Positions 33,820 to 44,879 of a stretch of 64,000 nucleotides of DNA are shown here, piece after piece (within the stretch, counting starts at the first letter, position 1; each line of letters opens with the position of its first letter). Made by a program: the position numbers and the translations under genes. Below the pieces are notes generated by a model that searched no databases, was not told where the DNA came from, and was given only the letters and a program-made list of their open reading frames with translations. Origin of the DNA: Austropuccinia psidii (lineage: Eukaryota > Basidiomycota > Pucciniomycetes > Pucciniales > Sphaerophragmiaceae); contig JALGQZ010000007.1 in the NCBI GenBank assembly GCA_023105745.1, forward strand, positions 636,592 through 700,591, given 5' to 3'.

Positions 33820-34810
33820 TTAAGATAGATCAGTTGGGCTCTATGAGCCCAAGCAAGCAATTTTAAATGTATAAAAAAGAATAATTAATTCAAAATAAAA
33901 AACATTTTAAAATAGCTCAGCAAGCTATTTGAAATATGAGAAAGACAAACATTCTCAAAATGAAAATAATTAATTTAAAATAGGTTTCTTGGGCTGTAAG
34001 AGCCCAAGCAAGCAATTTTGAAAAAAAAGTTTTTTTTTTATTTTATTGCAAAAATAAATTAATTCATTTTTTTCTGAATTTTATAAGAAATCATTTTAAA
34101 AAGAGAGCCCAAGAAAGCTATTTAATATTAAAGATTTTTTTTTTTCAATTTCATAAAAAGAATTAAAATTAAAATTATAAACTTTAAATAGTTTGCTGGG
34201 GCTTACAGCTCCAGCAAACTATTTTTAATAACAAAAGAAAAAAACTTAAAATTGTTAACTTTTGATATCTTTCTAGGGATGTAAGAGCCCAAGTGTCCCA
34301 TCTTAAATAAAAAAACAAGAAAAAGAAAAATTGTTGAATTTAAATAAAATTCTGGGGATGTAAGAGCCCCAGAAATCCATTTTTAATAAGAAAAAAGATC
34401 AATTTAAAATGGATAGAATTATTGATTTAATATAGAAGCAAGGAATTTTAAATGAAAAACTGAAATTGAATTGAAATTTTCAAGTTTTAAATTGCTCACT
34501 GGGGCTTTAAGAGCCCCAGAAAGATATTTTTAATGAAAATAATAAAAAATAATTCAAAAAACTTAAAATTGTGTGCTGGGGCTGTAAGACCCCAACCAAT
34601 CCATTTTATATAAATAAACGTTTTTAATTTATTCTTATAAAACAAAAGGAAATAATAAAAAATATCATCTTAAAATAGCTCCCTTGGGCTGTGAAATCCC
34701 AAGAAAGCAATTTAATATAAAAAAAAATATAATAAAAAACATTAAATTGCATGTTATTAACTTGAAAAAAATCTCTGGGGATATAAAAGCCCAAAGGAGG
34801 TATGTTAATT
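33820..34810. repeat. second array of short palindromes with AT-rich spacers
   Basis: About 11 units, mostly 74-90 bp apart, hold a GC-rich palindrome in otherwise AT-rich sequence. Good copies are CTTGGGCT-N5-AGCCCAAG at 33988-34008 and CTGGGGCT-N5-AGCCCCAG at 34499-34519. Others are at 33834-33852, 33911-33929 and 34351-34372. The copy at 34186-34224 has a 14 bp perfect stem, AAATAGTTTGCTGG. Some units keep only one arm. It resembles the array in element 1 in spacing and plan but not in sequence. Confidence 0.72.
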
Positions 34811-35049
34811 TCAAAAAAATTAATTTTAGAAAAATAAATAATAAGAATTAAAAGATTGATTGAATTAAAATAAAAAAACTCACTTGGGTATGTTTTAATT
34901 ACAAGTTTTTTCTGAGAGTACTATTTTATATTGAAGAAAATCATATTCTTAATTTGAAAAAGGCTATGTTTGTTTGATTATATTAATAATAAAAACATTT
35001 TTTAAAAGGAAATGAGTTTTTCTGCCAAAGTATCAATGGAAGTCAATGT

Positions 35050-35290
35050 GATGTGAATGACCTAATGGTTAGAGCTTCTGCCTCTCAAAATGGTTGAGAG
35101 GTTGCATGTTTGATCCTGTAAACTGGCCAGACTCAGCCAGGGGCACCTGGGCTGTGAATCTGGGCGGTTTGTTACAATAGATTTGGAAAACAAAATCCAA
35201 CTAATTCCTTCATGGTGGAGGAGGTAGGATCTGTGGGCTCAAGCTCCTCAGAAAGAACCTGGAATTGCCTCTCTCATATATGTCCATTTT
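35050..35290 (+). repeat. tRNA-derived SINE-like sequence
   Basis: TGACCTAATGG (35058-35068) fits an RNA polymerase III A box, and TGTTTGATCC (35107-35116) a B box, 49 bp apart. Between them CTCTCAA/TTGAGAG can pair as an anticodon-arm relic. An unrelated GC-richer body follows to about 35290. It does not fold as a full tRNA. I see no second copy in the window. Confidence 0.45.
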
Positions 35291-36310
35291 TGCTCTAAAT
35301 ATACATAAGCACAACTATATTCTATTATGCTACTTTGGGAACCAAGCTGTTTGGTTTAATGACTCTATACAGCACACTCCTTCTTCCTCAGGTTACATAA
35401 ATGCACTGGTTAATCTTATAATAAGTTTGGCACAAAGCTGTTTGGAGTCATGACTCTACACAGGAAAATTTCTTTGGAATCCATAGTTATGAATTTCAAA
35501 GTAAGGTAATAATAAGTAATATGATCCAAAGGCTATTTTAAACATATTGAATGACTTTGTCAATACCAGCCTCTTTGGGTAAGCTCATTATTAAATTAGA
35601 CTTGGAAGGGTGTTTTTTCCATGATTAATTGAAATCCAAAGGTAAATATTCTTAAAGGAAGTACCTGCTTGGGCAAATTGGGGAATATTAATGATTTGAG
35701 GGAAATCTTTCATAAAAAATTTCACATATATACTTATTTGTGCATTTCCAAATCTCTTCAACTGGCAAGGATTATTTTCTTTTGAAAACTGATGTAATTT
35801 CCAGAAGTTGAAGGGTCCCTTTATATGCACTAATGTGGTAATCAGCTGAGCAAACCAGAAGTTCACATTCACTCCCTGTAAGGAATGCTGAAATAAGGTT
35901 GTAGCATGGCCTTCAAGCCCTCATATGGTCTTGAACTGTCACAAAATCTTGCAAAGGATCTGGTCCTTGCTTGAGAAATCACTGAGTAGTTTTGGAATAA
36001 ACCTTAGTATGTTCCTGGAACCAATTAAATGAAATCATTAGCTGGAGGATATTATAAGCCAAGCCAGTCAAAGTAGTGTTCAAATGCCTGTTGATGTAAT
36101 AATAGTACCTTCTTGACTTTCAGTGCAAAGTAGAGCTAGCAGAACCTTGTTGAAACTGAAAAATGAGCCCAAATATTGCATGGAACTAATTTAAACCAAC
36201 AAAGAATCACTGGAAGTTGAATTAGGAATATAACGTGTAGCTGGAGGGTTCTGATCATCCATATAAAGTGAAATTGCTTCAAAAAAATATTTGAAACTCA
36301 CTGCCTTTTA
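35291..36310 (-). pseudogene. decayed coding sequence of unknown type
   Basis: Minus sense yields interrupted protein-like stretches: MDDQNPPATRYIPNSTSSDS from near 36260, then pieces separated by stops, then an open frame 35591-35872 (FWFAQLITTLVHIKGPFNFW). Base composition is protein-like and less AT-rich than the flanks. I do not recognise the family. A gag-like or domesticated repeat protein is possible. Confidence 0.35.
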
Positions 36311-36780
36311 TTTTGACTTGGTTGAAAAAGATTGTAAACCAATATATACAGTGCATGGAGGCTTTTGGGAAAACCAACTGGTATGGACACACGACTTTGA
36401 AATAATGGCAAGTTCTGAATTGTCTCATAGAGTAACAGCTCCTCAGAGTTTGGTGAAAACATATCCAAGCCTATAAAAGCAATGAAATTAGCTAGATAAC
36501 CAATATAGATATTTTATGAAAACCTCTTCACCACCTTGATGGAGATCATCAAGCCACTTTTTCATTCTAATGTCCCTACCACTCTTGTAGCAAATCCCAC
36601 ATTGGAAATTTGTTGGAAATACATACTTTGGAACAAGTGATTTGCATTACAAGAAGATCATTTGAATGAGTGAATGAAATTTGAGCCAATCTTCCCTTTT
36701 AAATACATGATATTAAATTAGAATTCAATAAAATCTATTTTCATTTTACAATATAATTTTAATTCATAAATGACTTGGAT
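36311..36780 (-). other. degenerate coding-like stretch, nothing firm
   Basis: Minus sense gives CGICYKSGRDIRMKKWLDDL among many stops. It may belong to the coding remnants on either side. Confidence 0.25.
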
Positions 36781-37733
36781 TTGGAGGTATTGAACAAGAA
36801 GAAAGATCCACTGATGGGTCCGTATTTGTTTGAGTCAGTAAGATTCCATCCTCAGCCACTGTGCTTTGAATTTCTGTACTAATAGTTTCCTTGGAAAGGT
36901 TAGTTTATTCCTGAAAGCTAAAAGGTTTACTTTGAAGAATGTTTTCATGATGATTGGTTACAACTCCAATCTTGGGAATTTTATCTGGGTAATGAATTTT
37001 TGTGTGTATTTGAGGTCTATCATTATTTTCATTTGAAAAAGGAGAAAGAACTCCTGATTCCCCATTATTAACTGCAGGGGCCAATTGAAAAGATTGACAA
37101 ATTTTCTTTTTCCCTTTATTATTTGAAGTTTTGAACTTACTTTTTGAAGAAATATTTTTTATTGTATAAATCTTAACATGTGATTCAGGAGGTAGTGTAT
37201 TTCCTGATTTGACTCCTGAAATTATAACCCCAAGCTCTTAGGGTGGAATTTTGAATATATGATATATAAATCTTATTATAAATATAATTAATATTATTAA
37301 CCAGTATCTCTGGTATCCTGGAGCTTCTCTTTTACATATTGACTAATAAATGCAACTTTGAACATGACTTCTAATCTTGGGGATATTTGAGATGAATTAT
37401 TCAAGAAATGTTTGTTTGTAATCACTTTTCTTTCAGCCTCAAAAGTAACCTCAATAGATGTTTTTGTGGAAGAAGCCTTATGAGCATGGGGTGCCTCTAC
37501 GTTTCTCTCTTTCATTATTGCTAATTAATTGAGATACTGATAAGACTGATTTAGTTAAAGGTGAATTAAATTCAAAAAAATAACTTCAGGAAATCTTGAA
37601 GGTGGGTTTGGGATGGCTGTACTAATGGCAATGATACTTTCACTTGATGAGCACTGCATGTCAGAAGCTTCAAAAGAATTGACTCTCTTGTGAGAACCCA
37701 TATCAGAGGTTTTAATATTGGCATCCATATAGA
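36781..37733 (-). pseudogene. decayed gene of unknown type, two blocks
   Basis: Minus sense starts MDANIKTSDMGSHKRVNSFE at about 37733, meets stops, continues as the open frame 37297-37515 (KASSTKTSIEVTFEAERKVI), then after an AT-rich, possibly intronic 100 bp resumes with SGNTLPPESHVKIYTIKNIS and a Ser/Lys/Asn-rich tail to 36781. Hydrophilic throughout, no known motif. Confidence 0.4.
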
Positions 37734-38478
37734 AAAAAACAAGTAATTGTAGATAAAGATGATATATCTGCTTATAAGGGAAGTATTTTTATGGAAATAT
37801 AAGAAAGGGTGGTAGTGCTAAGCCATGAAGTAAAATGAGTGTCCCTTTTATAAAATAAATGAGGAGACAAAGAGGTTCAAAATGTGGTTATTGAGTTGTT
37901 TTTCTAGAAGAATCTAATTCATATAAGAATACACAATTCAAAATATTTCCACATATAACAAGACCTATGGAATTATGTATTTGTTTCCCACAGAAACTTA
38001 AAACTAATGAGTACTGTGATTATAGTTAAGCTCTACACCTGTCACCAAATTAATCTTACTTTTTGGAGTTACCACATTGATCAAGATTCCTTTTGAAAAA
38101 TATATAAAAAGAATCGAATTCTTCCCAAATGTTCCATGGATGTGTACATAATTCTACCTTTGATTTTTCCCAAGAAAAATCAAACAACAAATCCCTTGAA
38201 ACAGATTGTCATCCCATAATACATTTCAGTAGAATCCTATTTGGATATCCAGATTTTTATTGAATTGAAGAAAAAAATACTGATTCTAATCATGAGAAAT
38301 CATAATTTTCTCTAAAGTTCTATTTTAAAATCATTCGGACTATAACTAAAGATTGCCAATATCAGTGTTCCTATTTTCCTAAATATCAATTCAATCGTCA
38401 TCCTTAGAAACTTAATCTATTCATATCCAGCTATATTCCACAAAAATAAATTGTTTTTTAGATCTCTATTTCTTCAAC
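37734..38478. other. upstream region of the MULE gene
   Basis: AT-rich with no convincing frame. It should include the former promoter of the transposase gene starting at 38479, but I cannot place elements in it. Confidence 0.35.
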
Positions 38479-39518
38479 ATGACAATTCTTTCAAACAGTA
38501 TCTTCATCAAGCCCCTTATGTCACCTATCATTTATGTTGAGACTGATTACTCCAAAGTTGATACTAATTAAGCCAACTATAATAAATCAGAGTGTTCATA
38601 TCCTTCTTAAAATACTACATTAACTCCCAGGAAAGCCTTGAATCCCCAAATTAATCCAACACCTCAATGCTTGATCTCTAGAACAGTATCATTACAACAA
38701 ATCAAAAATTTGAATCTACATGAATCTGGGAAAACTCAATTTAAAAGTGATATTGATGAAACAAAATCATCTATACAGGCCACTGCTTGCTTCACACCTT
38801 CTTTTTTGGTCCCCCATAAGCAAGTTCTCCTATTAATGACCAAGATAAATATAATTACTCCACTGGATGTAAGCTTCGATATATTTCCATTAATTAGCTA
38901 CTCCTTTACTACTCATAATAGCTATACAGAGAAATTAGATCCACATCCACTCTCAAGGTTCAATGATCTAGATACCCTGATCCAGTTTGCAGAACAGTAG
39001 GCTAAAATTAATGGATATAAATTAAAAAAGAAAAATTCTCACCAAGGGAAGAAATTTTTATTGGAATTTGACCAATATGGTGAATATATACGCCTTAAAG
39101 GACCTACTCAGACGCAGTCAACAACAAAAAATGTGGATGCAAGTTTAGGATCACAGGCTCTATTCCTGCCCACAGTAAGTAATCAAATATACCATATGTA
39201 TTTATTGTGTGTTTAGAGCTAAGTTGATACCCATTCTGAGGAATTTCAAACAGTTTAACTCACCATATCTTGCTATTGGGTTTTGGTCCCACTAGAAAGC
39301 CTGTATAGTCATCCACCCTCTACAACCCCATCAGTACATCCCATTCATTTCCAGCTTAATTAAAAAGAACTGGTGCAAGTGAGAGGATTGATGAAGTCAG
39401 ATGTTTGGCCTGATCATATTTTAAGGCAGATTAATGTCTAAGGAAATACATGTACAAATAGAAAAGCCCTATATAACTACAAAGGAAATCAATCAATAAA
39501 GAAAGGAAAAGGGAAATC
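38479..39518 (+). pseudogene. MULE/FAR1-like transposase gene, 5' half
   Basis: From ATG 38479 the frame carries a poorly conserved N-terminus with two TAA codons, then (38638-39000) FNDLDTLIQFAEQ, a TAG, and NGYKLKKKNSHQGKKFLLEF with DQYGEYIRL, like the FAR1-type zinc DNA-binding domain at the front of rust MULE transposases. A small intron follows, then KELVQVRGLMKSDVWPDHIL near 39360-39420. The gene is split at the AAATC target site by element B and resumes at 61523. Many stops show it was dying independently of the insertion. Confidence 0.68.
39175..39216 (+). other. probable intron in the MULE gene
   Basis: GTAAGT at 39175 and TTTAG at 39212-39216 delimit 42 bp. Coding similarity stops at the donor and resumes after the acceptor in another phase. 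The size suits a basidiomycete. Confidence 0.5.
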
Positions 39519-41256
39519 TGTAAGGTGTGGATATGAAGCTTTGATTAAAAATCAATTACTTTTCCTGTCCTCAAAATTTGTATAAGGTAAAAATAGGATT
39601 CAAAATTTTAAGAATTACGATTTTTGAAAGAAAACATTTTGAATTTATTGTTTTACAAACAATAAAGATTTATCCAAAAATACTCTACAAGAGATATTTC
39701 AGCCTACAAAAGAAATTTCTTCAAGAGAAATTTCAATTGGAATTAATTGAGCAAAGGATTTCAGGAAATGAATATAAGAACAGAGTTTGTAAAAGGATTA
39801 TTAAAGAGAAAATACTCCCAAAAGTGACCAGATGGAATTTGGAAACAAAGGTACAAAGTAAACAGTGATGAAAGATGCTTTAATTCACTTATGGGGTAGT
39901 TCAAGGGTAAAAATGATTATAATGACTTTTTAAGGTGGTTAAAAGGCTGAAAATGGTAAGAAAAGGGTGGTTTAAATCTTTTATTGATTGGTTTAACAGT
40001 GTTCAAACTAATTATATAAGGAAAAGACTTTAACATGAAGAGAAAAGTGGGGCAAAGAAGATATTCTTTTATAGCCACCAATTTTATTACTACAAAAAGT
40101 AAAGCTTACTCTTTTCACTCGTGGAAAACAATCTGACAACAGAAAAGCCAATTATGGCATCATTGAACCCTGGCTTAGACCAAAAAGGGCTGGTTTTAGC
40201 CATTTTAGACCCTTAAATCAGCCATTGCTATAGTAATACCTGGGTTTATACCTTCAAACAACCTTATGATGTTTGTAAGAGACTCAAAATCCAGTTAAAA
40301 TAGTTTTTCAAATGATTGTTTTATCTTAAGAGTAGATTTACCCACTTGGAAACAGCTCAAACTGTCCTGGTTGGTATCAAAGCCTCACCATCAATTGAGA
40401 CACAGACCCTGTGAAACAATTCCAGGCCAAAAGTGATGAACGTTTGCATGGACTTTGACATCTCACGCCTGTCAGAAAGGAATGTGGGGGTCTGGCTCCC
40501 CCCAGAGCCCAGATTCCTTTCCCCCCCCAGAAAAAATCTTTCCAATTTGTTTTTTCTTTGATTCCTCATTATGTATTATAATTATCATTTACATGTGTAA
40601 TCAAATTGAGTTTTTACAGTAAACAACTGTAACAATTGATACCTCATATGTAAGCTAAAGTTCACTTATGTAATACAAGCGCACATTTTGACATTTCAAT
40701 TGAAAATACTTCAATTCCTCATAACTTCTAAACTACACACAACATCCCAATTTTAACAGAAACATTTATGGCTTACACCGCATGTGATTTGAATCAAATG
40801 AAAGTTTTGAGGATGTTCAACTTTTTTTACAGAAAATACTGAATACTTACTGTAACCCTATTTAGAGTTGAGTTACAGAAAATTTACGCAGAGGTGACCC
40901 CACCTTATTTGTCATGAGGAGTCCAATGGTAAAATAATTTTAATATGTTTATTTGTTAGATGAAAAGTTATGAAAATTTTTAATTAAATGTTTTCCAAAA
41001 ATAGTTTAATTTCAGTAATTTTGTGAAAAAAATGTTTTTAAAACATTTTTTCAAGTAAGAATGTGTTTTCACAATTTTAAATTTCAATGTAATTTCATTT
41101 GTAAATTATAATTAAATTTTCATTTTTGTGTATAAATTTTTATTTGTATTTTATCTTTGTTTTGATAATATAAATAAATTTATTTTAGTTATAATTGTAT
41201 CTTGTCTTATTATTTGTGGTCTTTTGGGTATATGAAAAATACCTCTAAGGCTCACA
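39519..41256 (-). repeat. 3' LTR of element B
   Basis: 1,738 bp, plus sense TGTAAGGTGTGG..AAGGCTCACA, same family as 23281-25117. It includes a short G/C-rich patch near 40485-40530. Confidence 0.9.
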
Positions 41257-41270
41257 TTCCCTCCCCCTAA
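41257..41270 (-). promoter_or_regulatory. polypurine tract of element B
   Basis: Minus sense AGGGGGAGGGAA immediately before TGTGAGCC of the 3' LTR. Confidence 0.75.
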
Positions 41271-41815
41271 AATATATTACTTTGTAATATTGTTATTTCT
41301 AGTGTTTCTGAACCTTCTAGAAATTTTGTAGCTTCAGGTATGTCCTTTTCTGCTAAACATTGATCTTCAAAAGTTGGGTCACTGTAACTAACAAGGTATT
41401 CCCTTACTTTTTTGGTTCTTAACTTCCTTTCTTTGAGAACTTTGGTGATTTTCCTAGTACCAGATGGTTCAATAGGAGGTATATGATGTGAAACTTTATT
41501 TCTTAAAGGAAAAATTTCAGCATAACTAGATTTATATGGTTTTACTAAGCTTACTGGAAATGTAGGATGCTTATAGCTCATTTACTCAGATAATTCTACT
41601 TCAATTGAATTTTCTCCATGGGGGGCCTTAATAACACAAGGTCCTGTAAAGGAGTCTTTGAGCTCTGTACATCCTTTGATGTTATTGAGGTTAGTGATAG
41701 ATACAAGTACCAAATCTCCCACTTGGAAATCTGGAGTGGCATGTGATTTGTCCCATTTGTCTTTGGCATATGCAAATGATTCCTCCATGCACCTTACCAC
41801 ATGCTTTATAGCTTT
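41267..41815 (-). pseudogene. integrase tail and chromodomain-like end of element B
   Basis: Frames 41582-41800 and 41267-41581: AKDKWDKSHATPDFQVGDLV and LVSITNLNNIKGCTELKDSF, then HPTFPVSLVKPYKSS and KVREYLVSYSDPTFEDQCLA. Same plan as in element C. A stop after VELSE separates the pieces. The last block ends only about 10 bp from the LTR. Confidence 0.72.
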
Positions 41816-42560
41816 TTATAGAATTCCTTTGAAGCTCCTACCTGCGGGATGTATTTCAACCAAATCCTTCCTTAATGAATCTTGGGGTAATTTGGGATTC
41901 CATCCTTTCTCTAGAATAGAAGGAGTTTGATTGGTACTGGCATGAATGGATGCTTTGCATGCCAATTCGAGTTCTGGTAAAAGAGTACACCAATCATGGG
42001 TGAACCAATAAAAATGTTTAAATTCAAGGCCATATGCACAAACTCTTCTCACTATATCTTCCAAGGTTTGGATTATTCTTTCAGCCAGACCATCAGTTTG
42101 TGGGTGGTAGACTGTAGAGAAGAACTACTTTGTTCCAAATAATTGATGAAGATTTGTCCATAGTGATGATATGAATTTGTGATCTCTGTCACTAATGATG
42201 TTTGTGAATATGCCAGTCCATGATATTGCACTATTCCATAGTAGAAGAGCTGTATCCATGGCTGTATCATCCTTGTGACATGGTAGGAAGATTTGAGTCT
42301 TACTAAATCTGTCAAAAACCGCTAGGAATGCATTATAGCTTCTATTACCCCCTGGTGGTAGGCCAGTTACCGAATCTATATGGACAATTTCCCAAGGTCT
42401 GCTGGGTTCCTGGATTTTGATCATATTTCCAAGTCTTTTTCCAGTGGATGTTTTTGCCTTTTGACATATGTCACAGGTTTTGCAATACTGTGCAACATCC
42501 TTCTGCCACATTGGCCACCATATACAGGTCTTTATCTTTTCTCTTGTCCTGTACTCAGAC
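41816..42560 (-). pseudogene. integrase of element B
   Basis: The frame at 42125-42511 has CKTCDICQKAKTSTGKRLG (zinc region), VHIDSVTGLPPGG (first Asp) and NIISDRDHKFISSLW (second Asp). A shift follows; YHPQTDGLAERIIQTL (catalytic Glu) and the frame 41816-42064 with HASTNQTPSILEKGWNPKLP complete it. D-D-E residues are all present, so decay is by frameshift. Confidence 0.78.
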
Positions 42561-42793
42561 AGATGTCCTGAGAAGAGGCTGTCATGGAATTATTTAAGTA
42601 CAAGATTGATTAAGAACCTGTTCAAAACTGTCATTAAACCTGTATGCTTAGTTCTGTGGTAAATTATACCATCCCATAAGTGAAATCTTCCTTCATCATA
42701 TGATTTATTCCATATGTAATCTACGGCATGTATTAAAGAGTTGTCTTTACAGTCTTTGGTAAGTAATTGGCATAGGATGCTACAATTCCTATC
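42561..42793 (-). pseudogene. RNase H to integrase linker of element B
   Basis: No open frame above 60 residues. Relatives carry the zinc-binding histidines here. A plus-strand frame in the area is a shadow. Confidence 0.4.
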
Positions 42794-43477
42794 TCAAGTA
42801 TAACTGCTTCTTACCTCTTCAAAGAATGTTGTGTTCAGATCTGTAACACTGATTCCCTCTAATGGGATCTGTGGGGAAGCTTCTTCTGGGACATAAGCAG
42901 GATTATCAATATTGTTTGGTAATGGCCATCTGCTCAGTCCATGTTCATTTTTATGAATATTCCCATCTTTGTGAACAATAGTCATATTACCTTTATACTT
43001 CTGTATGGATACTTGCCATCTGAGAATATGCCTGTTAGGTTCTTTCATTCTTAAAAGTGATTTAATAGTGGAAAAATATGTTATTACTTCAAAAACACAT
43101 CCTTCCAGCAAGTAATTGAGTTTTTCTAAGGCCCATACAAGGCATGAGAACTCCATATGAATTGCCCCATATTTAGCTTTAGTTGGTTTGATTTGCCTGG
43201 ATATGAAACATATGGGTCGTTCCACAGGTTTATCATTTCTAATCTGGACTTGATGAAGTGCAGCACCTAGCCCATCCCCTGATGCACCAATATAAAGCTT
43301 AAAGTCTGGCATCAGTAAGAGTGGAGAAGTGGTCAAGGCTTGTCTTAAAGATTCAAGGGCTTTGACTATGTCAACAGTCATTTCAAATACTGTGTCTTTG
43401 TCACATAATTTATGAAGAGGTCTTGCTATGGATGCAAAGCTCTTAATATGCTTCCTGTAATATCCCGCAAGCCCCAA
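42794..43477 (-). pseudogene. RNase H of element B
   Basis: [20 protein letters not shown] (RT connection), [40 protein letters not shown] and [16 protein letters not shown], then [19 protein letters not shown]. The Gypsy fold is clear, but the first acidic residue (usually YIDASG) is Gly and TDC reads TYF, so two catalytic Asp residues are lost. Confidence 0.78.
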
Positions 43478-44170
43478 AGATGACTGAATTGCTTTTTTTG
43501 TTCTGAGGCATAGGTTTCAGTAGCACTTCTGCAACTTTGTTTTTGTCAATTCCAAGGGATGAACAAGATACTACATGTCTCAGTGATTTGAGTTCTTTAA
43601 ACACAAAATGACATTTCTTTAAGGAAATATTTATGTTTACCAATTGAACTTTGTCTAAAACTCTGGATAATCTGTATATATGTTCTTCCCAAGTCTTGAA
43701 ACAGACAATAATTTCATCAATGTAAATGATTAAGCAAACTCCTGAAAGTTCTTCAGGGAAGATTTCATTCATCATTCTTTGGAATTGTGAAGGTGCATTC
43801 TTGATGCCAAAAGGCATCCTCAAATACTCTCAAACTCTCCAATGAGCAATGATTTTAAAGTATTTTCTTGCCCATGGTGTCACTAAATTTTGATGAAATC
43901 CCTTAAGGGCATCCATAGTGCCTATATACACTGCTTGAGATATTTGGGTAAGGGGAATTTGGATTTTTGGTATTGGGTACCTGTCTGGAACAGTGTAAGT
44001 GTTCAGAGCTCTAAAGTCCCCAACCATTATAAATTTTCCATTATCCCATGCCACTATGACTGGTTTAGTTATTTCTACCTCCTCATTGTGGCCAACCTTT
44101 CTTATTACACCAAGGTCTAGAAGTTCTTTAATAGGGATTTAAAGTGCTTCTCTTGATTTGGGACTTTCTG
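43443..44170 (-). pseudogene. reverse transcriptase of element B
   Basis: Frames 43830-44054 (MVGDFRALNTYTVPDRYPIP, DALKGFHQNLVTPWARKYFK) and 43443-43823 (MPFGIKNAPSQFQRMMNEIF, LIIYIDEIIVCFKTWEEHIY). The catalytic block is YIDE rather than YxDD. A stop near 43825 and a frameshift near 43480 separate the parts. Upstream to about 44330 the linker with ERPYPP and LGAIFGNEVD is visible but broken. Confidence 0.8.
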
Positions 44171-44345
44171 AATATGCAGGTCTTCTCAAGAGTGGTGGGT
44201 AAGGTCTTTCAATATTAAGAATATTGTCAACTTCATTACCAAAAATTGCTCCCAAAGTATCTTTATCTGATGCAAAGGCTTCTTTGTGGTAATAGAAAAG
44301 GGCATAAAGCTCACTTTCTTTTTTATCAGTGAGATGAAGACTGAT

Positions 44346-44816
44346 TTAAGCTTTATTCAACTTCTCAGACTTTATTTTTTCTAACTCTAAGTTGACTGGT
44401 GATACTTTACTTACTGTAATTTTTATATTAAATGGTAAAGAGGCAAATTTTTGATGCTTATTTTCCCCAATAGTAAGGTATCTGTCTTTATTGTTATGTA
44501 AATCTATGGCATACATGATTAAGTAATGATTTCCCAATATAAAATGGGTACTAGGGCAGTTTTCCATAACAAAAAAGTCAACAAATATGGTCAATGCTTT
44601 CATTGGATTACTTTCACTATTAAATTTGATTCCAACAGTTCGCAAAAATTGATCTTCAAAGTTGAATACACAAGTTTTAAGAAAATATTTGCCAAAACAA
44701 GAGCAGAAGGCTCCTGGGTAAAGTAAAAGATTAGTGGGTTTTTTGTCAATTACCACTTCTTTTATACAGGAGTTACCAGCTGTATAACATTTTCCCCTGT
44801 TTGGTTTACTTTTCAT
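44346..44816 (-). pseudogene. aspartic protease of element B
   Basis: 156 residues: GKCYTAGNSCIKEVVIDKKP, LLLYPGAFCSCFGKYFL and FILGNHYLIMYAIDLHNNKD. In element C the same place reads LDIGAFCTC, so the active-site Asp is here Tyr (a single G to T change, GAT to TAT). The enzyme cannot be active. Confidence 0.72.
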
Positions 44817-44879
44817 TAGCTGTGCATCTTAAGATTTTGATAAATTAAGTGGACCATTGCTTAATTGGGGAAAGTGCAA

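Noticed and set aside
35058..35130. Functional tRNA gene.
   Set aside because: A and B boxes exist, but acceptor and T stems do not pair.
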